From contig JAVEUP010000112.1 of the NCBI GenBank assembly GCA_034005525.1, forward strand, positions 1-27,682: 27,682 nucleotides of DNA. Direction: 5' to 3'. Below are positions 1 through 7,575 of this stretch, one piece after another. The stretch's first letter is position 1. Every line of letters begins with the position of its first letter. The notes beneath the pieces were generated by a model. The model made no database searches, was not told the origin of the DNA, and worked only from the letters and a program-made list of their open reading frames with translations. Position numbers and translations under genes: made by a program. The stretch comes from PWXP01 sp034005525 (GTDB lineage Bacteria; Planctomycetota; Planctomycetia; Pirellulales; Thermoguttaceae).

Positions 1-546
1 CTTGCCAGTGGAAACATTCGAGAACTCAGTTGGGTTGTAGCTCTCTTTCCCTACCTTGGCCGCGAGGATCTGTGGCAGGATTGGCGCAATTCTAATGAGG
101 CCGTTGCTCCCCTATTCCTGGGGCAGCTTGCCTGCCCAAGCGACGCAGGGAACAACATGCCCGGCGCCTTGAATTATGTGGCGAACGGCTACCTGTTTCG
201 AGATCGGCAAACGCCGGCTCCTGCGAATACGGTCGTCCTGGAAAGGCTCCGCAGCGCCCAACAAACGGTAATGATTTCGGAAAGGGTCAACAGCACTTCC
301 TACCCTGTCGGTCCTTGGCATGTACAAGTTGAGGTTGCTCCTGAGAACTTGAGCCTTGAGGAGGTGGCAAGCCGGCTGACTTTCAGGTGGGACGCGGCCG
401 GCAGCGTGTCTGGTCTTGGTTCGAATATGTGGGGTATCTCCTCGAACCACGGGGGGCTGGTACACGTCGCGTTTGCCGACGGGCACGTCGAGGCCCTGAC
501 GCAAGAAACGCAGACAGGCATCTATCTCTGGCAGCCACCTCCGTAG
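1..546 (+). CDS. DUF1559 domain protein, C-terminal part
   Basis: The frame is open from the first base to the TAG at 544-546, so the gene starts upstream of the window. About 181 residues are visible. The motif SWVVALFPYLGRE near the left edge and HGGLVHVAFADGHV near the end match the DUF1559 pattern, whose C-terminal signature is His, about nine residues, then Asp-Gly. DUF1559 proteins are large paralogous families in planctomycetes. They usually carry a type IV pilin-like N-terminus and are thought to be exported or surface-associated, but their function is unknown. The N-terminal pilin-like segment would lie outside the window. The end, with only about 14 residues after the DG motif, is normal for the family. 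A full-length relative is at 10477-11439. The family call is secure; no function can be given. Confidence 0.88.
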   Translation, partial: LASGNIRELSWVVALFPYLGREDLWQDWRNSNEAVAPLFLGQLACPSDAGNNMPGALNYVANGYLFRDRQTPAPANTVVLERLRSAQQTVMISERVNSTSYPVGPWHVQVEVAPENLSLEEVASRLTFRWDAAGSVSGLGSNMWGISSNHGGLVHVAFADGHVEALTQETQTGIYLWQPPP

Positions 547-569
547 GCAACGGGAATTGCACCGCAACT

Positions 570-1307
570 ATGCCGAGCACCCTCGTTACCGTTGCCACCT
601 ACAACGAGATCGAGAACCTGCCGCGCCTGGTGGACCGGATTCTAGCGGTCGCGCCCCACGCCGATATCCTGGTGATCGACGACAATTCGCCGGACGGGAC
701 AGGTGCATGGTGCGATGAGCGGGCTGCCGGCGAGCCGCGGCTGCGATGCATCCATCGGCCGGGCAAGCTGGGTCTTGGTACCGCTACGATTGCCGCCTTG
801 CGGTACGCCGTTGAACACCAGTACGAGTTCGTGCTGAACCTCGACGCCGACTTCAGCCACCCGCCGGAGAACATCCCCGATCTGCTGGCCGGCATGTTGC
901 CGCCGGACGGGCCGCCGGTGGACGTAATGATCGGGTCGCGCTACGTGGCCGGGGGGAGTATTGAAGGCTGGGGGCTCCGGCGGCACCTGATGAGTCGCGG
1001 GGTAAACCTGTATGCCCGCTGCCTGCTGGGCCTGCCGGTGAAGGATTGCAGCGGTTCGTTTCGCTGTTATCGGACGTCGTTGCTCGGGCAGCTCGATTTC
1101 GACGCCTTTCTGAGCTGCGGCTATTCGGTCCTCGAAGAGATTCTCTGGCGTCTGAAGCGGCTGGACGCCCGGTTCGGCGAAACGCCCATCGTCTTTGTCG
1201 ACCGGCAGCACGGCGTCTCGAAGATCAACGCCCGCGAGGCCGCCGCCGCGTTCTGGATTCTCGCGCGGCTGGGCATTGAGAACTGGCTGATCCGCCCCGC
1301 CTCGTAG
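570..1307 (+). CDS. Polyprenol-phosphate mannosyltransferase-like family 2 glycosyltransferase
   Basis: A 245-residue GT-A glycosyltransferase of the dolichol/polyprenol-phosphate mannose synthase type. These enzymes transfer a sugar from a nucleotide sugar (GDP-mannose in characterised members) to a lipid phosphate at the cytoplasmic face of the membrane. VTVATYNEIENLP opens the fold, DDNSPDGT lies at 38-44, and the metal-binding DAD is at 92-94 in LDADFSHPP. GSRYVAGG (122-129), CSGSFRCYR (160-168) and a C-terminal VDRQHGVSKIN follow, in the order expected for DPM1. There is no C-terminal membrane domain, so it is the short soluble type. The frame is open further upstream, but the family N-terminus fits the ATG at 570, 23 bp after the preceding stop. 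The sugar donor cannot be read from the sequence. Confidence 0.88.
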   Translation: MPSTLVTVATYNEIENLPRLVDRILAVAPHADILVIDDNSPDGTGAWCDERAAGEPRLRCIHRPGKLGLGTATIAALRYAVEHQYEFVLNLDADFSHPPENIPDLLAGMLPPDGPPVDVMIGSRYVAGGSIEGWGLRRHLMSRGVNLYARCLLGLPVKDCSGSFRCYRTSLLGQLDFDAFLSCGYSVLEEILWRLKRLDARFGETPIVFVDRQHGVSKINAREAAAAFWILARLGIENWLIRPAS

Positions 1308-1550
1308 GGTGGGTGGTTCCGGGCGCGTAGCGCCCGGGTTCACCCACGCGCGCTGGGCATGGTGAAGCATACGCTCCAACGTCTACCGCGTGGGTGAACC
1401 CGACTGCTGAAACAGCCTCGTAGGGTGGGTGGTTCCGGGCGCGTAGCGCCCGGGTTCACCCACGCGCGCTGGGCATGGTGAAGCATACGCTCCAACGTTG
1501 ACCGCGTGGGTGAACCCGACTGCTGAAACAGCCGGAACCACCCACCCTAC
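1304..1550. repeat. Tandem duplicated palindromic intergenic repeat (GTAGGGTGGG family)
   Basis: Two copies of a 116-bp unit stand in tandem, starting at about 1300 and 1416, and differ at only a few positions (GTCTACC versus GTTGACC). Each unit begins GTAGGGTGGGTGGTTCC and holds the hairpin CCGGGCGC-GTA-GCGCCCGG. The pair is closed at 1534-1550 by GGAACCACCCACCCTAC, the exact reverse complement of the first 17 bp. The left end covers the stop codon of the glycosyltransferase and the right end stops 4 bp from the stop codon of the convergent SpoIIM-like gene. Related elements lie at about 8994-9095, 18751-18800 and 23077-23215. The long inverted repeat could also act as a bidirectional terminator. 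Confidence 0.85.
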
Positions 1551-1553
1551 ATG

Positions 1554-2516
1554 TTACGCAACGGCCCTTCTTCCCAGGCCGATGAAATAGAAGGCCAGCA
1601 TAACGCAGGACGTGATGGCAACGGCCAGCTTAACCCAGTAGGGCGCGGGTGACGGCGAGAGGAAGCCTTCGATGACCGCGGCCAGCAGGAACAAGAGGAC
1701 GGCCGTGCATGCCGAAGGAAGCGCCTCGGAGGCCGCCCGGCGGAGTGCCGCGGTGCGCGTGTAGCCGCCCGTGCTCACCAGCGAGAACCCCAACCGCATC
1801 CCGGCGGCGGCGGCCAATGCAATGGCGGTCAGCTCGAACGGTCCGTGCGCGGTGACGAAGTGAAAGAAGTTCCCCGCGTTCGGACTGCCGGCCATGTGCC
1901 CAAACGCCGCGCCGAGAATCGACGCGTTGTACACCAGCGGAAACAGCCCGCCAATGCCGAATACCAGCCCGAAGGCAAAACATCGCAGCCCGATGCTCGG
2001 GTTGTGGAAGGCGTAGAATCCGGTGGCCATGACGGCCGTTGCGCCGTCGCCGCGGCCCGCGACGGGGCGAGAATACATTTCTTCGAGGCCCATCATGAGA
2101 TCCTTTCCAAGAACCCGGTCGGCGTAGTCGGGCGAAGAGAACGCCATGGCGGCGCTCAGCAGGAACACACCCCAGAAGATGGCCAGCGCCAGACGCAGGC
2201 TGGCGTCGCGGTAGAGTCGCCGGGGCACGTTGACGAGCAGTTCACGCCGCCACTTGGCGACGGCGAACGCCTGCGTCCGATAGAGCTGGTTATGCGCCTT
2301 GCCGACAAGCTGGTGCAGGTACTGCACGGTTGCAGGCGGCAGGTGATAGGCATCGGCCAGTGCCAGATCGGCGCACGCCGCCCGGTACAGGGCCGCGAAT
2401 CGCGCGGCGGCCTCGGCCGGTACGCGGCGCCCGGAAGCACCCTCCAACTCTGAGCAGCGATGCTGAAGCTCCTGCCAGTTCCGCTGCCGCGATTGAATCA
2501 GGTCGGACACTCTCAT
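1554..2516 (-). CDS. SpoIIM (DUF95) family integral membrane protein
   Basis: A 320-residue membrane protein of the stage II sporulation protein M family. That family is widespread in non-sporulating bacteria, where its role is unknown. The N-terminal 100 residues are soluble and basic. Hydrophobic segments follow at about 107-126, 178-205, 228-248, 268-286 and 294-314. The conserved signature HGPFEL is at about 224-229. The start chosen is the ATG at 2516, which overlaps the stop of the upstream RDD gene (ATGA), a sign of translational coupling. A longer frame to 2654 would run into that gene. The RDD-SpoIIM pairing is recurrent in actinobacteria and planctomycetes and suggests a membrane complex or envelope role (inference). 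Confidence 0.88.
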   Translation of the reverse strand: MRVSDLIQSRQRNWQELQHRCSELEGASGRRVPAEAAARFAALYRAACADLALADAYHLPPATVQYLHQLVGKAHNQLYRTQAFAVAKWRRELLVNVPRRLYRDASLRLALAIFWGVFLLSAAMAFSSPDYADRVLGKDLMMGLEEMYSRPVAGRGDGATAVMATGFYAFHNPSIGLRCFAFGLVFGIGGLFPLVYNASILGAAFGHMAGSPNAGNFFHFVTAHGPFELTAIALAAAAGMRLGFSLVSTGGYTRTAALRRAASEALPSACTAVLLFLLAAVIEGFLSPSPAPYWVKLAVAITSCVMLAFYFIGLGRRAVA

Positions 2517-3322
2517 GGGGAGTTCTCTCCGGCAAGGAACTTCCGGTGGTACAGCGAGCACAGGAGCAGATCGGGGTTGGTGCCGGCAGGCAAGCCGAAA
2601 CGCTGGCGGAGCGGTTCGGCCAAATGGTGGGCCATTTCGAACCGGCGCTTCCACGCGAACCGGCGACGATGCTGTACGTAGGCAGCCAGCGCGCGGGCCA
2701 TGCTGCGGGTTACCTCGAAGCCGGCAGGGATCTTCTCGGCCAGCGGGATTGCCTCGGGTTCATTTGGGTTGACCAGTTCGCCCAGCCAGGACGGCTCTTC
2801 CACGACCACCATGGTGCCGCACGCCAGGTCGCCAAGACGCTGGAACCGGTTGTTCGCCGACGCGGCAAGCAGGCCCAGCACGTAGGTAAACGGTCCCATG
2901 TATTGAAACGGTCCGCCCAGGTTAAATACGGCCGGCTGCCCGTCGAGCACCCGCAGTACGTTCCGCATGACCGCCTGCATTCCGCCAATCGCTTGCCCGT
3001 CGACGGTGAGCACGCGGATCCCCATGGTCCGCTTCCCCGGGGTCTGACCGTTCCACAGCGCCTCAAAGAGCCCACCATACCCCCACGCCACCAGGAACCA
3101 GAACACTAGGCCCAGCCCGGCGCCGACGTCCGGCAGGTTCGCGAACCGGAAGGCGACGAGGAGGCCCATCCAACCGAGCAAAACTAGCCCCCCCCGCAGC
3201 GCCAGGTCGATCAGATATGCGGGCAGGCGGCGGAACGGGCCGGCCAGGCGATACTCGAAGGCCGTGTTTTCCGGCGTGACGATGTCGATATGCGTGTCGA
3301 TTTGTTTGGGAGCCGTGAGCAT
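2513..3322 (-). CDS. RDD family membrane protein
   Basis: A 269-residue protein with the RDD membrane domain. RRLPAYLIDL at about 31-40 carries the conserved arginine and aspartate. Hydrophobic segments at about 44-58 and 68-82 follow, then NGQTPGKRTMGIRV (91-104), the typical family signature, a segment at 143-155, and QRLGDLACGTMVV (161-173). The C-terminal 95 residues are soluble and rich in Arg and Leu. RDD proteins are poorly characterised; some act in ion or solute movement, but nothing here fixes a substrate. The start at 3322 (MLTAPKQ) is chosen because the upstream 17 codons look unconserved; no clear ribosome site is visible. It is first in a two-gene unit with the SpoIIM-like gene. 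Confidence 0.88.
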   Translation of the reverse strand: MLTAPKQIDTHIDIVTPENTAFEYRLAGPFRRLPAYLIDLALRGGLVLLGWMGLLVAFRFANLPDVGAGLGLVFWFLVAWGYGGLFEALWNGQTPGKRTMGIRVLTVDGQAIGGMQAVMRNVLRVLDGQPAVFNLGGPFQYMGPFTYVLGLLAASANNRFQRLGDLACGTMVVVEEPSWLGELVNPNEPEAIPLAEKIPAGFEVTRSMARALAAYVQHRRRFAWKRRFEMAHHLAEPLRQRFGLPAGTNPDLLLCSLYHRKFLAGENSP

Positions 3323-3384
3323 AGCGATTATTATCCACTTTGGCGGCGGTTCGGCAAACGCGGGGTGCGGCAAGTTAGTCCTTC

Positions 3385-3407
3385 ACCCTCCCGCGCAGCG
3401 GGAGGGT
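3385..3407. repeat. Short perfect inverted repeat (hairpin)
   Basis: ACCCTCCCGC and GCGGGAGGGT form a 10-bp perfect inverted repeat around a 3-base loop. Another GGAGGGTG follows at about 3425. It lies between the divergent RDD and PIN-TRAM genes, so it is more likely a REP-type palindrome than a terminator; there is no T-tract. Confidence 0.6.
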
Positions 3408-3470
3408 CGGACGCGGTAGCGGCCGGGGAGGGTGCGAGACAATCTTGCCGCACGCGCCCGAAGCAGCCCC

Positions 3471-3499
3471 TTTCGCACCACGCGGATGCCCCCTATAAT
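3471..3499 (+). promoter_or_regulatory. Probable sigma-70-type promoter of the PIN-TRAM gene
   Basis: A perfect TATAAT lies at 3494-3499. The -35 position (3471-3476, TTTCGC) at 17-bp spacing is weak. The predicted start of transcription, about 3506, gives a leader of about 47 nt before the ATG at 3553. The -10 match in a GC-rich intergenic region is the main support. Confidence 0.5.
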
Positions 3500-3552
3500 C
3501 GAGGTCGTGGGTCTGCCTTTCCACATCAAATCGACTGCAAGGGCGATTCCTC

Positions 3553-4569
3553 ATGGTATTGATTATCCTGCGATGCGTGTTCGTGTTGGTAGCGGCCGGC
3601 CTGGCCGTCTCCATCATCAACTCGCGCATATTGCCCCAGGACAGCGAGTGGATGGCCATTGCCGTACTGGCCGGCATGCTGCTGCTTTCGCTGGGCGTGA
3701 TTGCGCTGGACGTCGCCATCCGCCGGAAGGAGCTTCAGACGATCACGGCCGTCTATTTCGGCATGATTGTGGGTTTCTTCCTGGCCTACGTGGTCGGCAT
3801 TGCCCTGACTCCGCTGCCGATGAGTGCCGCGGTACGCGATAGCGTTCAACTCATCCTCGGGCTGGTGTTCTGCTACGCATGTATCAGCCTGCTGCTTCAG
3901 ACAAAAAACGACTTCCGTTTCATTATTCCCTACGTCGAGTTCGCCAAGGAAGTAAAGAGGCTCAAGCCGTGCGTCCTCGACACGAGCGTGGTCATTGACG
4001 GCCGAATTGCCGACGTGGTCGAGACGAGCGTCTTCGACGGCCAGCTTATCATGCCGAAGTTCGTCATCGGCGAACTCCAGGCCATTGCCGACAGTTCCGA
4101 CCGATTGCGCCGAAGCCGGGGGCGCCGGGGTCTGGATATCCTCAACCGGCTGCGGAACAGCCCCAATGTCGAGTTGGAAATCTACGAGCACGAGCTGCCG
4201 GCCTTCCTTGGACAGCCCGTCGATATGAAGCTGGTCATCCTGGCAAAGCACCTGGGCGGCAAGCTGCTGACGAACGACTACAACCTGAACAAGGTCGCCC
4301 GGCTGCAGGGGGTCGTGGTAGTCAATCTCAACGATTTGGCCAATGCGCTCAAACCGGTGTTCCTGCCCGGCGAACGGATCGAAGTCCACATCGTCAAGCA
4401 GGGCGAGGAGTCCGGGCAGGGGATTGGCTACCTCGACGACGGCACAATGGTGGTTGTCGAGGGTGGCCGCGACCACATCGGCAAGCAGGTTGGCATTGCC
4501 GTAACCAGCGTTTTGCAGACCAGTGCCGGGCGGATGGTGTTCGGCCGTTTCGAGAGCGTCGCCGGGTGA
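3553..4569 (+). CDS. PIN/TRAM domain membrane protein (YacL-like)
   Basis: A 338-residue protein of the YacL type, a putative membrane-anchored ribonuclease. Four hydrophobic segments (about 2-24, 34-55, 65-88 and 97-116) come first, followed by a PIN nuclease domain (about 138-260). The PIN acidic residues are visible: D143 in VLDTSVVIDG, E174 in VIGELQ, D195, and D242 in TNDYNLN. A C-terminal TRAM domain (about 270-330) with PGERIEVHIVKQG and GQGIGYLDDGTMVVVE likely binds RNA. All parts expected of the family are present, so the enzyme looks intact. Characterised relatives are few; an RNA-decay role at the membrane is inferred from the domains. Start at the ATG at 3553, with a promoter just upstream. 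It stands alone. Confidence 0.9.
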   Translation: MVLIILRCVFVLVAAGLAVSIINSRILPQDSEWMAIAVLAGMLLLSLGVIALDVAIRRKELQTITAVYFGMIVGFFLAYVVGIALTPLPMSAAVRDSVQLILGLVFCYACISLLLQTKNDFRFIIPYVEFAKEVKRLKPCVLDTSVVIDGRIADVVETSVFDGQLIMPKFVIGELQAIADSSDRLRRSRGRRGLDILNRLRNSPNVELEIYEHELPAFLGQPVDMKLVILAKHLGGKLLTNDYNLNKVARLQGVVVVNLNDLANALKPVFLPGERIEVHIVKQGEESGQGIGYLDDGTMVVVEGGRDHIGKQVGIAVTSVLQTSAGRMVFGRFESVAG

Positions 4570-4624
4570 CTTTTTCCGGGCCGTTCACGGATACCCGAAT
4601 TGCTCAAATTGTCTCCGAGCGGGC

Positions 4625-6439
4625 TTAGGGACGCCCCTGCGTTCCTACGGACTCGTGCAGCGCTAGCAGCAACTGGCAGGCGGCGGTTGGCGCCCGATCG
4701 AGCAGTTCAGCGCCCGCGCGCAATGTGGATTCGGCCGCGTTGGTGTAATCGCCACGGCTGCACAACCGGCCCAGTTTCAGTAGCACGCACGCCGCCACCC
4801 CATTGCCGCTTGGGGTCGAACTGTCGAGGAAGTCCTTCTTGCGAGCAATGAGCGCCTCGTGGTCGGCCGGCGTGTAGAAGAAGCCGCTGGCCTGCGGATC
4901 GGCGAAGCGGGTCAGCAGATCGTCGGCCAACGGCACCGATCGTTCCAACCAGCGCGACTGACCGGTTGTCTCATGCAGGGCGATCAGCGCGTCGGCCAGC
5001 AGGGCCACGTCGTCGAGGAAGGCCGGATGCCGGGCCTTGCCGTTGCGCCAGCAGTGGAGCAGCCGGCCGCGGTCGTCGCGCAAGTGGTTCAGCAGGAACT
5101 CGGCAGCCTGAATGCCGGCCTCGGTATACCGCGGCTCGCCAAGGACCGCGCCGGCACGGGTCAACGCGTCGATCATCATGGCGTTCCAGCCCGTCAGCAC
5201 CTTGTCGTCCCGCCCGGGCCGGATGCGGCCGCCGCGGGCGGCCAGCAGCGCGGCGCGGCTTTCATCCAGCTCGGCCAGCAGCTCGTCCGCGGGTCGGCCT
5301 AAAGCTTGCGCGTTTTCCGCCAGGGAACGTGGGCGGTTCAGGATGCTCCGCCCTTCAAAGTTGCCGGATTCCGTCACGTCGTACACTCGGCAGAAGGTCT
5401 CTGCCCGTTCGGAACCAAGTACGGCTTCGATTTCGCTCGGAGTCCACAGGTAGAACACGCCCTCCCGGCCCTCGCTGTCGGCGTCCTCGCTACTGAAGAA
5501 GGCGCCTTCCGGGTGAGTCATGTCGCGCAGCACGTACTCGAGAGTTTCGCGGGCCACACGAGCGAACTCGTCGCGCCCGGTGGCCTGCCAGGCTTCGAGG
5601 TAGCATGGGACAAGCAGGGCGTTGTCGTACAGCATCTTCTCGAAGTGGGGTACCAGCCACTGGCGGTCGACACTATAGCGATGGAACCCCCCGCCAACCT
5701 GGTCGTAGACGCCACCGGCGGCCATGCGATCGAGGGTCGTAACGATCATGCCCAGCAGATCGGCATCGCCGCAGTTCTGCCAGCGGCACAGCAGGAAGCG
5801 GAGGCTGATGGGCTGGGGGAACTTCGGCGCCTGGCCGAAGCCTCCGAACTGCGAATCGAACGCCTGCCGCAAACCGGCTTCCGCCGCGGCGAGCGGCTTG
5901 GAACTGAGCGATGGCCTCTCACCGGCCGTGCTGCCCCGGCAGGCCTCGACCAGGAACCGGGCAAACTGATCGGCCTGGTCCGACAGCTCTTGCCTGCGCT
6001 CGTGCCATGACTCGGCGATGGCTCTGAGGACATGATCGAAGCCGGGCATGCCGCTGCGCGCCGGGTAGGGCCAGTAGGTGCCGCCGAAGAACGGTCGCCC
6101 GTCCGGTGTAAGGAACACCGACAGCGGCCAGCCCCCCTGCCCCGTCATCGCCTGCACCGCGTCCATGTAAACCTGGTCGAGGTCGGGCCGCTCCTCCCGA
6201 TCGACCTTGACACTTACGAAATGCTCGGCGAGCAGCCTCGCAATTCCCTCATCCTCGAAACTCTCGTGCGCCATCACATGGCACCAATGGCACGACGAAT
6301 AGCCGATGGACAGGAAGATCGGCTTGTCTTCATCGCGGGCCTTGCGCCGGGCCTCCTCGCACCACGGATACCAGTCGACCGGGTTCTCCGCATGTTGGAG
6401 CAGATACGGGCTGAGGGCCGTGCTGAGGCGGTTGGACAT
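4625..6439 (-). CDS. YyaL/SSP411 family protein with thioredoxin-like domain (DUF255)
   Basis: A 604-residue protein of the YyaL/spermatogenesis-associated protein 20 family. The N-terminus has the family signature SPYLLQHAENPVDWYPW (10-26). A thioredoxin-like domain follows with the motif C50-H-W-C53-H and VDREERPDLDQVY (79-91). The rest, from about residue 200 to the end, is the (alpha/alpha)6-like domain related to N-acylglucosamine 2-epimerases, with FPQPISLRFLL, HFEKMLYDNA and DDKVLTGWNAMMIDAL. The length is slightly below the usual 650-700. The two-cysteine motif suggests redox activity, but no substrate is known for the family. It is a single-gene unit between the convergent PIN-TRAM gene and panB on the same strand. 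Confidence 0.92.
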   Translation of the reverse strand: MSNRLSTALSPYLLQHAENPVDWYPWCEEARRKARDEDKPIFLSIGYSSCHWCHVMAHESFEDEGIARLLAEHFVSVKVDREERPDLDQVYMDAVQAMTGQGGWPLSVFLTPDGRPFFGGTYWPYPARSGMPGFDHVLRAIAESWHERRQELSDQADQFARFLVEACRGSTAGERPSLSSKPLAAAEAGLRQAFDSQFGGFGQAPKFPQPISLRFLLCRWQNCGDADLLGMIVTTLDRMAAGGVYDQVGGGFHRYSVDRQWLVPHFEKMLYDNALLVPCYLEAWQATGRDEFARVARETLEYVLRDMTHPEGAFFSSEDADSEGREGVFYLWTPSEIEAVLGSERAETFCRVYDVTESGNFEGRSILNRPRSLAENAQALGRPADELLAELDESRAALLAARGGRIRPGRDDKVLTGWNAMMIDALTRAGAVLGEPRYTEAGIQAAEFLLNHLRDDRGRLLHCWRNGKARHPAFLDDVALLADALIALHETTGQSRWLERSVPLADDLLTRFADPQASGFFYTPADHEALIARKKDFLDSSTPSGNGVAACVLLKLGRLCSRGDYTNAAESTLRAGAELLDRAPTAACQLLLALHESVGTQGRP

Positions 6440-6487
6440 GGGACCGTCGCTCTATTTCGCGTGATGTTCGGGGTGATCCGGGCTGAT

Positions 6488-6563
6488 CGTTGGAGTTCAC
6501 GCTTCAGCGTGCCTGGAATGATACAGAATACTCTTTTTGCACGCTGAAGCGTAAACTCCAACG
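6488..6563. repeat. Long inverted repeat (CGTTGGAGTTCACGCTTCAG family)
   Basis: Two 25-bp arms, 6488-6512 and 6539-6563, are inverted copies of each other with a single mismatch (CAC versus TAC in the middle). They enclose a 26-bp AT-rich centre. A partial third copy (CGCGAACTCCAAC) lies at 6578-6590. The element sits in the 166-bp gap between panB and the YyaL gene. It is REP/MITE-like in form; a terminator role for panB is unlikely because panB ends on its other side. Confidence 0.8.
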
Positions 6564-6605
6564 GGTGCCCACCAGAGCGCGAACTCCAACACTCTCAACG
6601 TCACC

Positions 6606-7406
6606 CTACTCGAACGTTTGTTCCGGTCCGGGAAACGTGCCTTGCTGAACGTCGTCGCGGAATTGGGCGACCGCGCGGCGGGCTTCGCTCTTCAGGTCGG
6701 CATAGGCCCGGACGTGCTTCGGTACGTGCCCCTCGTTCAGCCCGAGCAGATCGTTGATCACCAATACCTGGCCGTCGCAATTCACCCCGGCGCCGATGCC
6801 GATGGTGGGAATGTGCAACTCGTCTGTGATACGCCGTGCAATGCCGGCCGGAATGCACTCGAGCACGATGGAGAACGCACCGGCCTGCTCGGCCGCGCGG
6901 GCGTCGGCCAGGAGCTGCTTCTCGTCGCGCTGCACGCGATAGCCGCCCAACTGGTGGACACTTTGCGGACGGAGCCCCACGTGGCCCATCACGGGTATTC
7001 CCGCGGCGACCAGTGCCGCAATGGTCTCGGCCTGCTCGACGCCGCCTTCGAGTTTCACGGCCTGGCACCGGGTTTCCTTGAGCATCCGGCCGGCGCTTTC
7101 GATTGCCCGATACGTGCCCAGATGGAAGCTAGGGAAGGGCATGTCGACAATCACCAAAGCCCGCGTTACCGCCCGGCCGACCATTTCGGCATGGTAGATC
7201 ATCTCTTCAAGCGTCACCGGCAGCGTATTCGCATGGCCCTGAACGACCATCGAAAGGCTATCGCCCACGAGGATGCCCTCGATGCCGGTGCTGTCCAGCA
7301 TGCGGGCGGTGGGGTAGTCGTAGGCGGTCAGCACGGTAATCTTCCGGCCTTGCGTCTTCATGGCGACGAACTCGGGAACGGTAAGCTGGTGCAGGTCGCG
7401 GGACAT
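6606..7406 (-). CDS. panB: 3-methyl-2-oxobutanoate hydroxymethyltransferase (ketopantoate hydroxymethyltransferase)
   Basis: A 266-residue PanB, the cytoplasmic enzyme that adds a hydroxymethyl group from 5,10-methylenetetrahydrofolate to 3-methyl-2-oxobutanoate. This is the first committed step of pantothenate and coenzyme A synthesis. Family motifs in order: TAYDYPTARMLD, LVGDSLSMVVQGH with metal ligand D49, VDMPF with D88, KLEGG with E120, GHVGLRPQSV, LECIP with E183, and TIGIGAGVNCDGQVLVINDL. All catalytic and metal residues match the E. coli enzyme. The start is the ATG at 7406, preceded by GGAG at a suitable distance; a longer open frame upstream lacks family similarity. It is divergent from the unknown gene at 7576. 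No panC or panD is nearby. Confidence 0.95.
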   Translation of the reverse strand: MSRDLHQLTVPEFVAMKTQGRKITVLTAYDYPTARMLDSTGIEGILVGDSLSMVVQGHANTLPVTLEEMIYHAEMVGRAVTRALVIVDMPFPSFHLGTYRAIESAGRMLKETRCQAVKLEGGVEQAETIAALVAAGIPVMGHVGLRPQSVHQLGGYRVQRDEKQLLADARAAEQAGAFSIVLECIPAGIARRITDELHIPTIGIGAGVNCDGQVLVINDLLGLNEGHVPKHVRAYADLKSEARRAVAQFRDDVQQGTFPGPEQTFE

Positions 7407-7575
7407 CGAAGCTCCATGGACGAAGTAGACTTGGGAGACTATTCTACTGTGTTTGGAGCGTCGGTGCCAGATGCCCCTCCTGGTGGTAGTGGCGGCGGCA
7501 ATGTTCATCGAGTATGCTAATGATTGGCTGTTCGAGGATCGGGCCCTACGGTGGAAACGCATGGGGGGAAGAAGC

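Noticed and set aside
387..569. Longer start for the glycosyltransferase
   Set aside because: The extra 61 codons overlap the DUF1559 coding sequence in another frame and have no family similarity; the ATG at 570 fits the family N-terminus.
1300..1550. Tandem repeat considered as a CRISPR array
   Set aside because: Two 116-bp units without distinct spacers and with hairpin ends; no cas genes. It is a dispersed palindromic repeat.
2517..2654. Longer start for the SpoIIM-like protein
   Set aside because: It would overlap the RDD gene by 140 bp; the ATGA overlap start at 2516 is typical of coupled genes.
5306..6010. Plus-strand frame of 234 codons inside the YyaL/SSP411 gene
   Set aside because: Antisense shadow of a conserved family protein.
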